This document shows positions 44,648 through 53,303 of a stretch of 64,000 nt of DNA, one piece after another (the stretch's first letter is position 1; the number at the start of each line of letters is the position of its first letter). The notes beneath the pieces were generated by a model that saw only the letters and a list, made by a program, of their open reading frames with translations, made no database searches and was not told the DNA's origin. Location of the stretch: assembly GCF_035920345.1 (NCBI RefSeq), contig NZ_CP109149.1:1364001-1428000 (forward strand), given 5' to 3'. Both the position numbers and the translations under genes were made by a program. This stretch comes from Nocardia vinacea. GTDB lineage: Bacteria; Actinomycetota; Actinomycetes; Mycobacteriales; Mycobacteriaceae.

Positions 44648-46273
44648 CTATTGATCGTCGCCCCCTCCCACCCGGTGGTCCGGGATGTGGGTGGCGGCAT
44701 AGTCTTTGGCCCACCGGTAGTCGGGTTTGCCGCTGGGGGATCGGGTGATGGTTTCGGCGACCCAGATGGTGCGAGGCACCTTGTAACCGGCGAGGTGACG
44801 GCGCACGTGGGCGGTCAGCGCGCCGAAGTCCAGCGGCCCAGCGCCTGCGATGGAGACCACCGCGGCGACCTGCTGTCCCCAGCGCTCGTGCGCGATGCCG
44901 ACGACTACAGCGTCGAACACCGAATCATGGGATTTCAGAACGCCTTCGACTTCCTCCACGAACACCTTCTCGCCGCCGGTGTTGATCACCATATTGCCGC
45001 GGCCGAGCAAGGTGATGGAGCCGTCGGCCTCGGCGCGGGCACGGTCGTCGGTGACCACCATGCGGACTCCGTCGACGGTCTTGAACAGGCGCTCCGTCTT
45101 TGCGCTGTCCTTGTAGTAACCCAGCGGCACCGAGCCGGTCTTCGCCAGCCAGCCCTGCGTGCCGGCCGCGACCGGCCGCCCGGAGTCGTCGACCACCACC
45201 GCGCCGCGGCCGGTCTGCACGCGCGGTCCGCGCCCCGGATCATCGTCCTTGTTGGCGAAACCGATTCCGCCGAAGCCTGTTTCGGATGATCCGATGGAAT
45301 CGGAGACCACCGTGGACGGAAACGTTTCCAGCAGAGCGTTTTTCACCGGCTGAGACAGCAGCGCCGCGCCGGAGGCGATGGCCAGCAGCGAGGACGCGTC
45401 CACCGGGTCGGCGGCATAGGCGTCGAGCAGCGGGCGGGCGATAGCGTCGCCAGTGATCACCATGACCTGGGGCCGTTCGCGTTCCACCGTTCGCCACACC
45501 TGTCGCGCATCGAACTTCGACTCGAACACGATGGTATTGCCGGTCCACAGCGCGGTGAACGTGGGCATCATCGCCGCGGCGTGGATCAGCGGCGGCAGGA
45601 TCAGCCAGGTGCTGGGATCGGTCTGCGCGCCGACCCGGGATTGCTGGAATTCGTCGGTGACGGGCTCACCGGTGTAGAAATCGATGCCGCCGCCGAGGAC
45701 CCGCCACATGTCCTCCTGACGCCACATCACGCCTTTGGGCATGCCGGTGGTACCGCCGGTGTACATCATGAACAGGTCGTCGGCGCTGCGCTCGATCTCG
45801 CGACGCGCGGGCGATCCGGCTCCGAGGGCCGCCTCGTAGCTTCCGGCCGTACTGTCGAGGTGTTCGCTGCACAGATCGTCGTCCGCCACGATGGCGTGGC
45901 GCACGCAGGGTATGCGTGAGAGTGCCAGTGCCACAGCAGGTTCGTAACTGCGGTGGTATACCAGGACTTCGATGTCGGCGTTGTCGTAGAGGTAGCACAG
46001 CTCCTCGACGCCGTAACGGTAGTTGACATTGATCGGGACCGCCCGGAGCTTGAAGCAGGCGAGGAGGGTCTCCATGGTCTCGATGCTGTTGTGCATCTGG
46101 AAACCTATATGGGACCCGGTGCTTACGCCGATCGAAGCGAGGTGATCGGCCAGCCGATTGGCCCGGGTGTCGAGTTCGGCGAAGGTGATGCTCCGGCCGC
46201 CGTGGATCAGAGCGATGCGGTCGGGCATCGCGTCGACGGAATGTTCGAATAGGTCAGCGAAGTTGCACGCCAT
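44648..46273 (-). CDS. FadD19-like acyl-CoA synthetase
   Basis: The 541-residue ANL ligase has the phosphate loop MMYTGGTTGMPKGVMWRQED, IGSSETGFGGIGF, GYYKDSAKTERLFKTVDGVR, and a C-terminal catalytic Lys region SPSGKPDYRWAKDY after VEEVEGVLKSHDSVFDAVVV. The segments around MYTGGTTGMPKGVMWRxED and KxDYRWAK resemble FadD19, which activates the C8/C24 side-chain acids of sterols to CoA thioesters. It is the last gene of the six-gene CYP123 operon. Confidence 0.9.
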   Translation of the reverse strand: MACNFADLFEHSVDAMPDRIALIHGGRSITFAELDTRANRLADHLASIGVSTGSHIGFQMHNSIETMETLLACFKLRAVPINVNYRYGVEELCYLYDNADIEVLVYHRSYEPAVALALSRIPCVRHAIVADDDLCSEHLDSTAGSYEAALGAGSPARREIERSADDLFMMYTGGTTGMPKGVMWRQEDMWRVLGGGIDFYTGEPVTDEFQQSRVGAQTDPSTWLILPPLIHAAAMMPTFTALWTGNTIVFESKFDARQVWRTVERERPQVMVITGDAIARPLLDAYAADPVDASSLLAIASGAALLSQPVKNALLETFPSTVVSDSIGSSETGFGGIGFANKDDDPGRGPRVQTGRGAVVVDDSGRPVAAGTQGWLAKTGSVPLGYYKDSAKTERLFKTVDGVRMVVTDDRARAEADGSITLLGRGNMVINTGGEKVFVEEVEGVLKSHDSVFDAVVVGIAHERWGQQVAAVVSIAGAGPLDFGALTAHVRRHLAGYKVPRTIWVAETITRSPSGKPDYRWAKDYAATHIPDHRVGGGDDQ

Positions 46274-46296
46274 GGGAATTCGTCTCTCAGTGGTGC

Positions 46297-47553
46297 TCAG
46301 ACCACGGTCAAGGGCAGCGGGATGCCGCGGTCGGCGAAGCGGAAGTCGGCGCCAGTACTGAACCGGGTGATCGCGACTTCACCGGCTTCGGCGAAGGGCT
46401 TGTCGGCTCGGAGAAAACAAATCGCCAGCTCCTCGTCGGTGTCGCCGACGACATGGGCCGCGTAGTGGGGGTTGACCCCGCGCGCCATGGCCTCCAACGG
46501 CGCGAGGTGCGCCGCGTCGATTACCGACGGCCACACCTGGTCGTGAATGGCTGCACTGTGTTTCGGAAGCCGCAGGCGGACTCCGATCTCGCTCAGATCG
46601 ATGCGTGCTCCGGTGTAGCGCAACGGATTCCACGCCGGATGCAGTCCCAGCACCCGGGCCAGCGCCGAATTGTCGTCACCGAGACCGAGTGCGTCGCGGA
46701 TGCGCTCGGAGGTGAGGCCCGCGATGCCGGTGAACTGTTTGCGCACGATGTCGGCCACCGCGTCGGTGCGGCTGCCGACCGCGATGCGGAAACCCAATGT
46801 CAGCAGATGATGCTGCAGGCATACTTCGTCGGCCATGCGGATCAGGGCGGAGCGGGAGAAGTCCGCGAACCGCAGGTCGCTGAGCAGCGGGCCGGAGTAG
46901 TCGGCGCGGCCCGGATCGGCGGGCTCTATCGGGTCGAGATGCACTCGGGCCGCGTGGGAATCGGCGACCTTGTCGGCATTGGGCGGGATCGGCGGTGGGA
47001 CGTGTGCGGGATCGATGGTGACCGTCCACGCGCAGACCGGATGCCGGTCGGCCGGCACCCGGGGCGGGCGATGGATCGGCCGCACCTGCGCATGCGGATT
47101 GGTCGCGAGCGCGGTGGCATCGAAGGTGGGGTCCTCGATGTCGTGACACATCGATCGCACGTAGGTCTCGCCCATGGGTTCCACGTCGGCCAGCGCACCG
47201 CAGTGGTCGAGCCAGAACTCGCCGTGATCGTGGTCGTCGACCCGGAAGCGGAAGTCCATGAATTGTGGCGGCGCGCCGACCTCCAGTTGCATCCCTTTGA
47301 AGATCGTCTCGACGCTGTCGCCGGTGAACCCGAATGCGCGCTGCATGCGCCGGGTGTAGACGGGGCTTGCCACTTGCCATTCCTCGATCGCGATGGCAGT
47401 CATGCCCTCTCGGCCGAAGGCGGCGATGCTGTGCGCCATCCCGGATCGGTCGATCAGGTGGCCGCTCAGCAGGAGTTCGGGGACCAGAACCGCCAGTTCG
47501 GCTCGCGTCAGGTCCGCGAAACCGCTGGCGCGCTCGGACTTCGCACTCACCAC
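46297..47553 (-). CDS. Uncharacterised 418-residue protein of the P450 operon
   Basis: I cannot assign a function. The protein is soluble, with conserved-looking blocks: FWLDHCGALADVEPMGETYV, RSMCHDIEDPTFDATALATN, PHAQVRPIHRPPRVPADRHP. Histidines and cysteines (DDHDHGEF, WLDHCG, MCHDIEDP) could bind a metal or heme. I recall homologs only as hypothetical proteins beside P450s and FadDs. GTG 47553 overlaps the NTF2-like stop, and FadD follows after 23 nt, so it is an integral part of the operon. Confidence 0.75.
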   Translation of the reverse strand: MVSAKSERASGFADLTRAELAVLVPELLLSGHLIDRSGMAHSIAAFGREGMTAIAIEEWQVASPVYTRRMQRAFGFTGDSVETIFKGMQLEVGAPPQFMDFRFRVDDHDHGEFWLDHCGALADVEPMGETYVRSMCHDIEDPTFDATALATNPHAQVRPIHRPPRVPADRHPVCAWTVTIDPAHVPPPIPPNADKVADSHAARVHLDPIEPADPGRADYSGPLLSDLRFADFSRSALIRMADEVCLQHHLLTLGFRIAVGSRTDAVADIVRKQFTGIAGLTSERIRDALGLGDDNSALARVLGLHPAWNPLRYTGARIDLSEIGVRLRLPKHSAAIHDQVWPSVIDAAHLAPLEAMARGVNPHYAAHVVGDTDEELAICFLRADKPFAEAGEVAITRFSTGADFRFADRGIPLPLTVV

Positions 47554-48098
47554 AGCGGCACCGGCGCTTCGCCGATCGTGTACCAGCCGGGCAGCTTCTC
47601 ACCCGAGGTGGCACGTTCGATGCGCTTCTGCATGCCGTCCGACAGCGCGTTGTCGGTGATCATGTCGAGGAACAGTGCGCTGACGTTGCCGAAGTCGAAG
47701 AAGTCGCGCTGCCACGACCATTGGAAGTTGCCGCCGTAGCGGAACCAGCTGCCGCCGATGCCTTCCGGCGAGTAGTTGCGGCCGTCGGGTCGCTTCTTAT
47801 CGCTGACCTGCTTCCACAGGCCGATGAGGTTGCCGCTGCGCTCGTCGATGACCCAATCCTGGTAGGGATAGGTCCAGCCCTCGAGCCCGTCCATCTCCAA
47901 TCCGATTGCGATGTCGCGGATCTCGTCGCGTCCGACGGCCATGAACTCCTGTTTGGGGCCGTAGTTCCAGCCGTAGGTGGCGTCTTCGGTGTAGTACTCC
48001 GCGAGGGGCCGCCAGTCACCCTCGGCTTCGCATTCCCGGTTGGCCTGCAGCCAGCGGCGCACCATCTCGTCGAGTTCGGCGCGGTCGAAATCGGCCAT
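47547..48098 (-). CDS. NTF2-like (SnoaL/ketosteroid-isomerase-type fold) protein
   Basis: The 183-residue protein has the alpha+beta cone signature: RRWLQANRECEAEGDWRPLA, EYYTEDATYGWNYGPKQEFM, AVGRDEIRDIAIGLEMDGLE, GWTYPYQDWVIDERSGNLIG. It may bind or isomerise the hydrophobic substrate; an NTF2-like protein (Rv0760c) also lies next to the M. tuberculosis CYP51 operon. Catalysis cannot be inferred without conserved acid residues in a structural context. Confidence 0.82.
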   Translation of the reverse strand: MADFDRAELDEMVRRWLQANRECEAEGDWRPLAEYYTEDATYGWNYGPKQEFMAVGRDEIRDIAIGLEMDGLEGWTYPYQDWVIDERSGNLIGLWKQVSDKKRPDGRNYSPEGIGGSWFRYGGNFQWSWQRDFFDFGNVSALFLDMITDNALSDGMQKRIERATSGEKLPGWYTIGEAPVPLW

Positions 48099-48129
48099 GG
48101 CAGGGATCCTTTCGGTTCTCGGTCGGTGG

Positions 48130-48330
48130 TCAGTCGTCGCCGTCGGTGATCGACAGCGCTTGGGTGGGGCAGTAGCGGACGGCTTCTGCGACGGCGGCAC
48201 GGGCAGCGGGACCCGGATTCGGGTCGAGGATTTCGACCTTGCCGTGCTTGGGCACGGTGAAGACCTCCGGCGCCTCGGCATGGCACACGGCGTGGCCTTG
48301 GCACAGATCCAGATCGACGGTGATCTTCAT
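48130..48330 (-). CDS. P450-associated 3Fe-4S/4Fe-4S ferredoxin
   Basis: The 66-residue protein has MKITVDLDLCQGHAVCHAEA, then AVRYCPTQALSITDGDD. Three Cys (CxxxxxC then CP) with His or other residue at the fourth place is the layout of actinobacterial 3Fe-4S ferredoxins that feed electrons to P450s; Rv0763c is the counterpart near CYP51. It overlaps the SDR stop by ATGA. Confidence 0.92.
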   Translation of the reverse strand: MKITVDLDLCQGHAVCHAEAPEVFTVPKHGKVEILDPNPGPAARAAVAEAVRYCPTQALSITDGDD

Positions 48331-49124
48331 GAGCGGCTCCCTGCGTCGCCGGAGAGCACCCGGGCCTCGGGCTGGACTTCGGTGAGCTGAATATGGGCGC
48401 CGCGCGGTGCGGAGACGACCGCGACGATGGAGGTGGCCAGATGGGCGGCGCGCAGCATTTCGGGATGCCGCGCGAAACCCCACTTCGACCAGTCCTCGAG
48501 CACCGGGCCGATGATCTCCGAGGTGGTGTCCATGCCCATGCCGGTGAGAGTCGGGCCGGGCCGCACGAGCGAGGCCCGAATGCCGGTGCCTTCCAACTCC
48601 ATCCACATCTGCCGGGCCATGACCTCGACCGCGGTCTTGGCGGCGGGGTAGGCCCCCATGCGCGGGCGGGGGTTGTTCGCGGTGTCGGAACTGATGATCA
48701 CGAAATCGCCGCGCTGTCTGGCGATCATGCCGGGGATGACGCGGTTGGCCAGCCGTTGCACGCCGATCAGGTGAACGTTGATCTGTTGCAGGAAGTGCTC
48801 GGGACTCATCTCGTGCACCAGGGAGAACGACAGGTCGCCGGCTCCGGACACCACTATCTCGGCCGGGCCCAGCGCGGCCTCGGCGGCGGTGACGAAGGCG
48901 TCGACCGATGCGGTGTCGCCGACGTCGAGGTAGTGCGCGAACGCTTCACCGCCGTTGCTCGTGATCTTCGCGGCGAAGGCCTCGCACTGCTCGATGCGAC
49001 GGGCGCCCAGAGCCACCGGAAAGCCGAGTTCGGCCAGCGCTTCGGCAGTGGCCGCGCCGATGCCGGAGGAGGCCCCGGCGATCAAGGCGGGCCGGCGGTC
49101 GGGGTGGGGTTCGAACCCGGGCAT
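48327..49124 (-). CDS. Short-chain dehydrogenase/reductase (Rv0765c-like)
   Basis: The 265-residue SDR has PALIAGASSGIGAATAEALA, VSGAGDLSFS and YPAAKTAVEVMARQMWMELE with Ser in IISSDTANNP. The position between a CYP123-like P450 and a ferredoxin matches Rv0765c. The NNAG motif is replaced by SGAG, which is seen in this subgroup. It overlaps the P450 stop (TAATG). It probably oxidises the hydroxylated product. Confidence 0.88.
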   Translation of the reverse strand: MPGFEPHPDRRPALIAGASSGIGAATAEALAELGFPVALGARRIEQCEAFAAKITSNGGEAFAHYLDVGDTASVDAFVTAAEAALGPAEIVVSGAGDLSFSLVHEMSPEHFLQQINVHLIGVQRLANRVIPGMIARQRGDFVIISSDTANNPRPRMGAYPAAKTAVEVMARQMWMELEGTGIRASLVRPGPTLTGMGMDTTSEIIGPVLEDWSKWGFARHPEMLRAAHLATSIVAVVSAPRGAHIQLTEVQPEARVLSGDAGSRS

Positions 49125-50329
49125 TACCGGACCTCCACGGTGATGGGAAGTTTGGCGAATCCGCGGACGTTCGTCGAGTGCACGCGTTCGATGCCGGCCT
49201 CGACGAGGTCGTAACCGCGGACGCGAGAGGCGAATTCGCGCAGGGCGATCGTGGTCTCCAAGCGAGCCAGGTGAGCGCCGAGGCAGAAGTGCACTCCCGC
49301 ACCGAAACTGGCGAGGTTGCCTTTGTCGGGACGGTCGATCCGATAGGAGTCGCCGTCTTCGAACACCTCCGAGTCACGGTTGGCCGAGCCGATAAGCAGC
49401 AGTACCTTCGAACCGGCCGGAATCGTCAAGCCGTGCATGTCGATATCGGTCGCGGCGCTACGCGCCACGATCTGGCTCGAGGTGTCATAGCGCAGTGTCT
49501 CCTCGACCCAGTCCGGCACCAGGTCGGGGTCGGCGAAAACCTTGGCGTATTCGCCCGGGTTGCGTGCCGACCAGTACAGGGCGTTGCCGAGCAGTTTGGT
49601 GGTGGTTTCGTTCCCGGCGACCACCATCAGGAACATGAATCCGATGATCTCTTCGTCGCTGAGTCGATCGCCGTCGATCTCGGCGTGCAGCAGTGCGGAG
49701 GTGAGATCCTCGGTTGGCGTGCGCCGCCGTTCGGCGACCATGTCGCTGTAGTAGCCGAGCAGTTTCAGCGCGGCTTCGATGGCCGCGACCGGCACATCGA
49801 GCACGCCCTCCTCGCGGTGGACGACCAGATCGGCGAGCCGGCGTACCTCGGCGCGATCGGTTTCCGGCACGCCCATGAGCTCGGAGATGACGTCCATGGG
49901 CAGCTTCCCGGCGAAATCCTCGATCCAATCGAAGGTTCCGCGCGCCAACGCCGGTTCCAGGTGCTCGAGGGTCAATTCGTGTATCCGGCTGTCCATTTCG
50001 GTCACCCGGCGCGGCGTGAAGCCCTTGTAGACCAGCCGCCGCATGCGCACGTGCCGCGGATCGTCCATGGCGAGAAAGGACATCGTCCTGTGCGCGTGCG
50101 GGCCCCAGGCGGCGGGATCCAGCGACACACCATTGGCGCTGGAGAGCCGCACGTTGTCCCGGAAGGCAGCGATGACGTCGGAGTGCCGCGACAATGCCCA
50201 GAAGTTCAGCTCCGGATTGTGGTACAGCGGGGCGTCGGTGCGCAGGCGCTCGTAGGTCGGGTACGGATCGTCGTGGAACCGATAGTCGTAAGGGTCGAAC
50301 GTGAACGGCTCCAGTGCGGCCGAAGTCAT
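49124..50329 (-). CDS. CYP123-like cytochrome P450
   Basis: The 401-residue P450 has I-helix VVAGNETTTKLLGNALYWSA, ExxR in VEETLRYDTSSQIVARSAAT and heme loop FGAGVHFCLGAHLARLETTI. PYDYRFHDDPYPTYERLRTD, NFWALSRHSDVIAAFRDN and FAGKLPMDVISELMGVPETD closely match M. tuberculosis CYP123 (Rv0766c). The substrate of CYP123 is unknown. It heads the operon P450-SDR-ferredoxin-NTF2-unknown-FadD and is coupled to an 11-codon micro-ORF. Confidence 0.92.
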   Translation of the reverse strand: MTSAALEPFTFDPYDYRFHDDPYPTYERLRTDAPLYHNPELNFWALSRHSDVIAAFRDNVRLSSANGVSLDPAAWGPHAHRTMSFLAMDDPRHVRMRRLVYKGFTPRRVTEMDSRIHELTLEHLEPALARGTFDWIEDFAGKLPMDVISELMGVPETDRAEVRRLADLVVHREEGVLDVPVAAIEAALKLLGYYSDMVAERRRTPTEDLTSALLHAEIDGDRLSDEEIIGFMFLMVVAGNETTTKLLGNALYWSARNPGEYAKVFADPDLVPDWVEETLRYDTSSQIVARSAATDIDMHGLTIPAGSKVLLLIGSANRDSEVFEDGDSYRIDRPDKGNLASFGAGVHFCLGAHLARLETTIALREFASRVRGYDLVEAGIERVHSTNVRGFAKLPITVEVR

Positions 50330-50364
50330 TACACCCCTCTCCAGGAAGACACATAGCTGGACAT
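50329..50364 (-). CDS. 11-codon leaderless micro-ORF coupled to the CYP123-like gene
   Basis: ATG 50364 is in AGACA-CA-TGTCC, 8 nt after TACCGT. The frame MSSYVSSWRGV ends with TAA at 50331-50329, overlapping the P450 ATG by one base (TAATG). GGAGAGGGG inside it can serve the P450. The layout mirrors that at cyp51. Confidence 0.5.
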   Translation of the reverse strand: MSSYVSSWRGV

Positions 50365-50378
50365 GTGTCTGGACGGTA
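50357..50378 (-). promoter_or_regulatory. Promoter/operator of the CYP123-like operon
   Basis: TACCGT (50378-50373), CCAGACAC (8 nt), ATGTCC from 50364. The operator AGACA-CA-TGTCC matches those at the TetR genes. It lies 150 bp from the divergent aldA promoter. Confidence 0.7.
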
Positions 50379-50510
50379 TCACCGACAGGAGTTCATCACA
50401 AAGGTCAACTCCGGATATCGTCAGGATCCAGCGTGACCGAGGGTGTTCGCCACCGTGGTGACGGAGGTTGTCGCCGGGCGTTGCCCTTGCGCCCGGTCAA
50501 GTCTCCGAAC

Positions 50511-50557
50511 TATATTCCGAACACCTGTCCAGACATGTATCGGAGCTTGCATCATGA
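50511..50557 (+). promoter_or_regulatory. aldA promoter/operator with TATATT-N8-CTGTCC
   Basis: TATATT (50511-50516), CCGAACAC (8 nt), then CTGTCCAGACATG; GAACA-CC-TGTCC is the operator. From CTG 50525 a 10-codon frame runs to a TGA that overlaps the aldA ATG (ATGA at 50554-50557), as at cyp51, but a CTG start is uncertain. The 17-bp CGAACACCTGTCCAGAC also occurs at 13304-13320. Confidence 0.6.
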
Positions 50558-52023
50558 ACGGCCTCGTCCCTCCTGAGGGCACGCCCCTGCTGATCGGCGG
50601 CAAGCTGGTCCCCGGCGGCTCGGGCGTCTTCGCGACGATCAATCCCGCGACCGAGGAAGTGCTCGGCCACGCTGCCAACGCCTCGGCCGAGGATATGAAC
50701 GCGGCCGTCGGCGCGGCACAGACCGCCTTCGCCGAGACCGATTGGTCCCGTGATCCCGCCTTCCGTGCGCACTGCCTGCGTCAGTTGCGAGACATCATGC
50801 GCGATCACATCGAGGAGTTGCGCGCGATCACGGTCGCCGAGGTCGGCGCGCCCGTCATGCTCACCAGTGGCCCACAGCTGGAAGGACCGATCGGTGATCT
50901 GTCGTTCTCCGCCGACCTAGCCGAAACCTACTCGTGGGAAACCGATCTCGGCACCGCCGAGCAGATGGGCATCTCGAGCCGGCGCGTGGTCCGCCGCGAG
51001 GCGGTGGGCGTGGTCGGGGCCATCACGCCGTGGAACTTCCCGCATCAGATCAACCTGGCGAAGGTCGGGCCCGCACTGGCCGCCGGAAACACGGTGGTGC
51101 TCAAGCCCGCTCCGGACACACCCTGGTGTGCGGCGGCACTCGGCCCGCTCATTGCCGAGCACACCGACATCCCGGCGGGCGTGCTCAATATCGTCACCTC
51201 CGACGACCACACCCTGGGCGCGCGGCTGGTCGAGGATCCGCGGGTCGACATGATCACCTTCACCGGATCGACCCAGACGGGGCGATCGGTGATGGCGGGT
51301 GCGTCGGCCTCCCTCAAGCGCACGTTCCTAGAGCTCGGCGGCAAATCTGCCGCCATCGTTCTCGATGACGCCGACATCGCGGGCGCCGCGAGCTATACCG
51401 CGTTCTCGGTCGCCCTGCACGCCGGACAAGGCTGCGCGTTGACCACTCGCATGCTGGTGCCGCGCGCGGCCTACGACGAGGCGGTCGCCGCGGCGGCCAA
51501 AGCGCTGTCCGGCATCCGGGCCGACGATCCGACCAAGCCCGGAACCGTGTGCGGGCCTTTGATTTCCGCACGCCAGCGCGATCGGGTGGAGCGCTATCTC
51601 GACATCGCCCGCGCCGAGGGCGGGCGCATCGTGGTCGGGGGCGGCCGGCCGTCAGGCAAAGACCGGGGCTTCTTCATCGAGCCGACGCTCATCGCCGGGC
51701 TCGGCAACACCGCCACCGTCGCTCAGGAGGAAATCTTCGGTCCGGTGCTCGTGGTGATTCCGTACGACGGTGACGCCGATGCGATCCGGCTGGCCAACGA
51801 ATCGCCCTACGGTCTTTCCGGTTCGGTGTGGGGCGCCGATTCCGAACGCGTCGACCGGGTGGTCTCGGGCGTGCGCACCGGGACGCTGAGTGTGAACGGC
51901 GGGCTCTGGTACCACGCCGACGCGCCGTTCGGCGGCTACAAGCAATCCGGCATCGGCCGGGAGATGGGCGTCGCGGGTTTCGAGGAATACCTCGAAACCA
52001 AGTTGATCGCCACCCCTGCCTGA
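50554..52023 (+). CDS. aldA: NAD-dependent aldehyde dehydrogenase (AldA, Rv0768-like)
   Basis: The 489-residue ALDH has VVGAITPWNFPHQINLAKVG, FTGSTQTGRSVMAGASASLK, catalytic Glu in FLELGGKSAAIVLDDADIAG and catalytic Cys in HAGQGCALTTRMLVPR, then QEEIFGPVLVVIPYDGDADA. It oxidises an aldehyde to an acid, plausibly the product of the P450/SDR steps. Its position divergent from the CYP123 operon matches M. tuberculosis aldA (Rv0768). Confidence 0.92.
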   Translation: MNGLVPPEGTPLLIGGKLVPGGSGVFATINPATEEVLGHAANASAEDMNAAVGAAQTAFAETDWSRDPAFRAHCLRQLRDIMRDHIEELRAITVAEVGAPVMLTSGPQLEGPIGDLSFSADLAETYSWETDLGTAEQMGISSRRVVRREAVGVVGAITPWNFPHQINLAKVGPALAAGNTVVLKPAPDTPWCAAALGPLIAEHTDIPAGVLNIVTSDDHTLGARLVEDPRVDMITFTGSTQTGRSVMAGASASLKRTFLELGGKSAAIVLDDADIAGAASYTAFSVALHAGQGCALTTRMLVPRAAYDEAVAAAAKALSGIRADDPTKPGTVCGPLISARQRDRVERYLDIARAEGGRIVVGGGRPSGKDRGFFIEPTLIAGLGNTATVAQEEIFGPVLVVIPYDGDADAIRLANESPYGLSGSVWGADSERVDRVVSGVRTGTLSVNGGLWYHADAPFGGYKQSGIGREMGVAGFEEYLETKLIATPA

Positions 52024-52059
52024 ACTCACCGACATCCAGCACAAGGAGCCGAACACACC

Positions 52060-52429
52060 ATGGCACGTTTCACCGGTCGCACCGCGATCGTCACCGGCGC
52101 GGCACAGGGCATCGGCGCGGCGTACGCCAAAGCGCTTGCCGCGGGTCTGGCCAAGGTCGGCATCAATGGCCTCACCCAGCAACTCGCCACCGAGCTGGGT
52201 GGTTCGAAGATTCGCGTCAATGCCGTCGCGCCCGGACCGATCGACACCGAGGCCACCCAGACCGTCACCCCCCGGGAACATCGTGAAGGACATGGTGTCT
52301 CGCATTCCGATCAAGCGGATGGGCACGCCAGAGGATCTAGTGGGCGCCTGCCTGTACCTGCTCTCCGACGACGCGGGCTGGGTCACCGGTCAGATCCTCA
52401 ATGTCGACGGCGGGCAGATCATCCGATGA
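52060..52429 (+). pseudogene. SDR (Rv0769-like) with internal deletion and frameshift
   Basis: The N-terminus FTGRTAIVTGAAQGIGAAYA, KALAA is joined directly to the late segment GLAKVGINGLTQQLATELGG, SKIRVNAVAPGPIDTEATQT; about 120 residues with NNAG and the catalytic Ser are missing. A +1 shift in a C6 run (52268-52273) precedes NIVKDMVSRIPIKRMGTPED, SDDAGWVTGQILNVDGGQII and the stop at 52429. Both ends match the SDR that follows aldA in M. tuberculosis. It is non-functional. Confidence 0.85.
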
Positions 52430-52617
52430 CGACCGAATCCTTCTTCTGGTTCCCCATTCTCGACCACGTAAGCAACCTCGGCGAGAAGGACCTGTTCCTC
52501 CCGCTCGAACTGGGCGACCGGCTCGCGGTACCACTGCCGCTGGCGCAACCAGCCCTGGGTCGACTTGCGGAGGGGTTCGGCGTCGGAGAGTCGTTGCTCG
52601 ACAAGGAGGCATCATGA
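52426..52617 (+). pseudogene. Remnant of a 3-hydroxyisobutyrate-dehydrogenase-like gene, middle missing
   Basis: The 63-codon frame starts at the ATGA overlap with the SDR remnant and ends at an ATGA overlap with the next gene. The body (HVSNLGEKDLFLPLELGDRL, AVPLPLAQPALGRLAEGFGV) resembles the C-terminal helical domain of HIBADH/6PGDH-type dehydrogenases (KDL-x-LALELGxxxGVPLPL). The Rossmann domain (about 170 residues or more) is absent. Junction overlaps kept at both ends suggest an internal deletion. Confidence 0.65.
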
Positions 52618-53003
52618 CAATTGACGGAAATGCCAATGGCAACAACAGTATCCGGCAGCGCGGACTGGCGAAGATGAGCGAAGTTTACGGCTGGGATTTT
52701 GCGGACGGCCCCGGTGACCTGTTCGGCGTCACCGCGGATCATCTGTTCGCCGAAATCTGGTCTCGTCCCGGCCTGAGCGTCCGGGACCGGCGGCTGCTGC
52801 TGCTCGGAGCCCTCAGTGCGCGAGGACTGTTCGACGTCGCCGAGATCCAGCTCGGCGCGGCGCTGCGCAACGGCGAACTCGCCGAGGAGCAGTTGCGTGA
52901 GGTCGCACTGTTCCTGTGTCACTACATCGGATGGGCGTCGGGCACCAAGCTCGACAACGCGGTCGGCACGGTGCTGGCGCAGGAACGCCGCGAACAATCG
53001 TGA
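52614..53003 (+). CDS. Carboxymuconolactone decarboxylase-family protein (Rv0771-like)
   Basis: The 129-residue all-helical protein has GLAKMSEVYGWDFADGPGDL, RRLLLLGALSARGLFDVAEI and LREVALFLCHYIGWASGTKL, typical of CMD-family proteins such as Rv0771. The AhpD CxxC pair is absent; a single Cys precedes HYIGWA. The function is unknown beyond the fold. It is intact although its upstream neighbours are deleted. Confidence 0.87.
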   Translation: MTIDGNANGNNSIRQRGLAKMSEVYGWDFADGPGDLFGVTADHLFAEIWSRPGLSVRDRRLLLLGALSARGLFDVAEIQLGAALRNGELAEEQLREVALFLCHYIGWASGTKLDNAVGTVLAQERREQS

Positions 53004-53056
53004 GTCAGCCGGGCGTGAATCATGCTGAACCCGAAGCGAGAAGGCAGCAGCTGACC

Positions 53057-53272
53057 ATGTACTCCGGCGGAGAGAACGCCGCGCCTTCAACGCGATCGCG
53101 ACGCCCGCGCCGCGCGGTCACGTCCCGCAGATGCGGAAAAAGCACACCGGGGAGAAGGGCGGCGGGCTACATGCTGATGAAGCCACTGGTTGAAATGGCT
53201 GAAAAGCTCGGCGTCCGAGTGGAATACGACACCCGCATCCAGGGTGCGTGGCGTGGGCCGGGCGGCCGCTGA
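53057..53272 (+). pseudogene. FAD-dependent oxidoreductase (fumarate-reductase/KstD-like) fragment with frameshifts
   Basis: The pieces MYSGGENAA (frame 1), FNAIATPAPRGHVPQMRKKH-TGEKGGG (frame 2) and GYMLMKPLVEMAEKLGVRVE-YDTRI (frame 1 again) fit one stretch of an FAD-binding dehydrogenase of the fumarate reductase/3-ketosteroid-dehydrogenase superfamily. Two compensating shifts and loss of both ends leave about 70 codons of an enzyme normally near 500 residues. Confidence 0.6.
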
Positions 53273-53303
53273 CCGAAATGGACACGAAAGGAATAGCGCC
53301 CGT

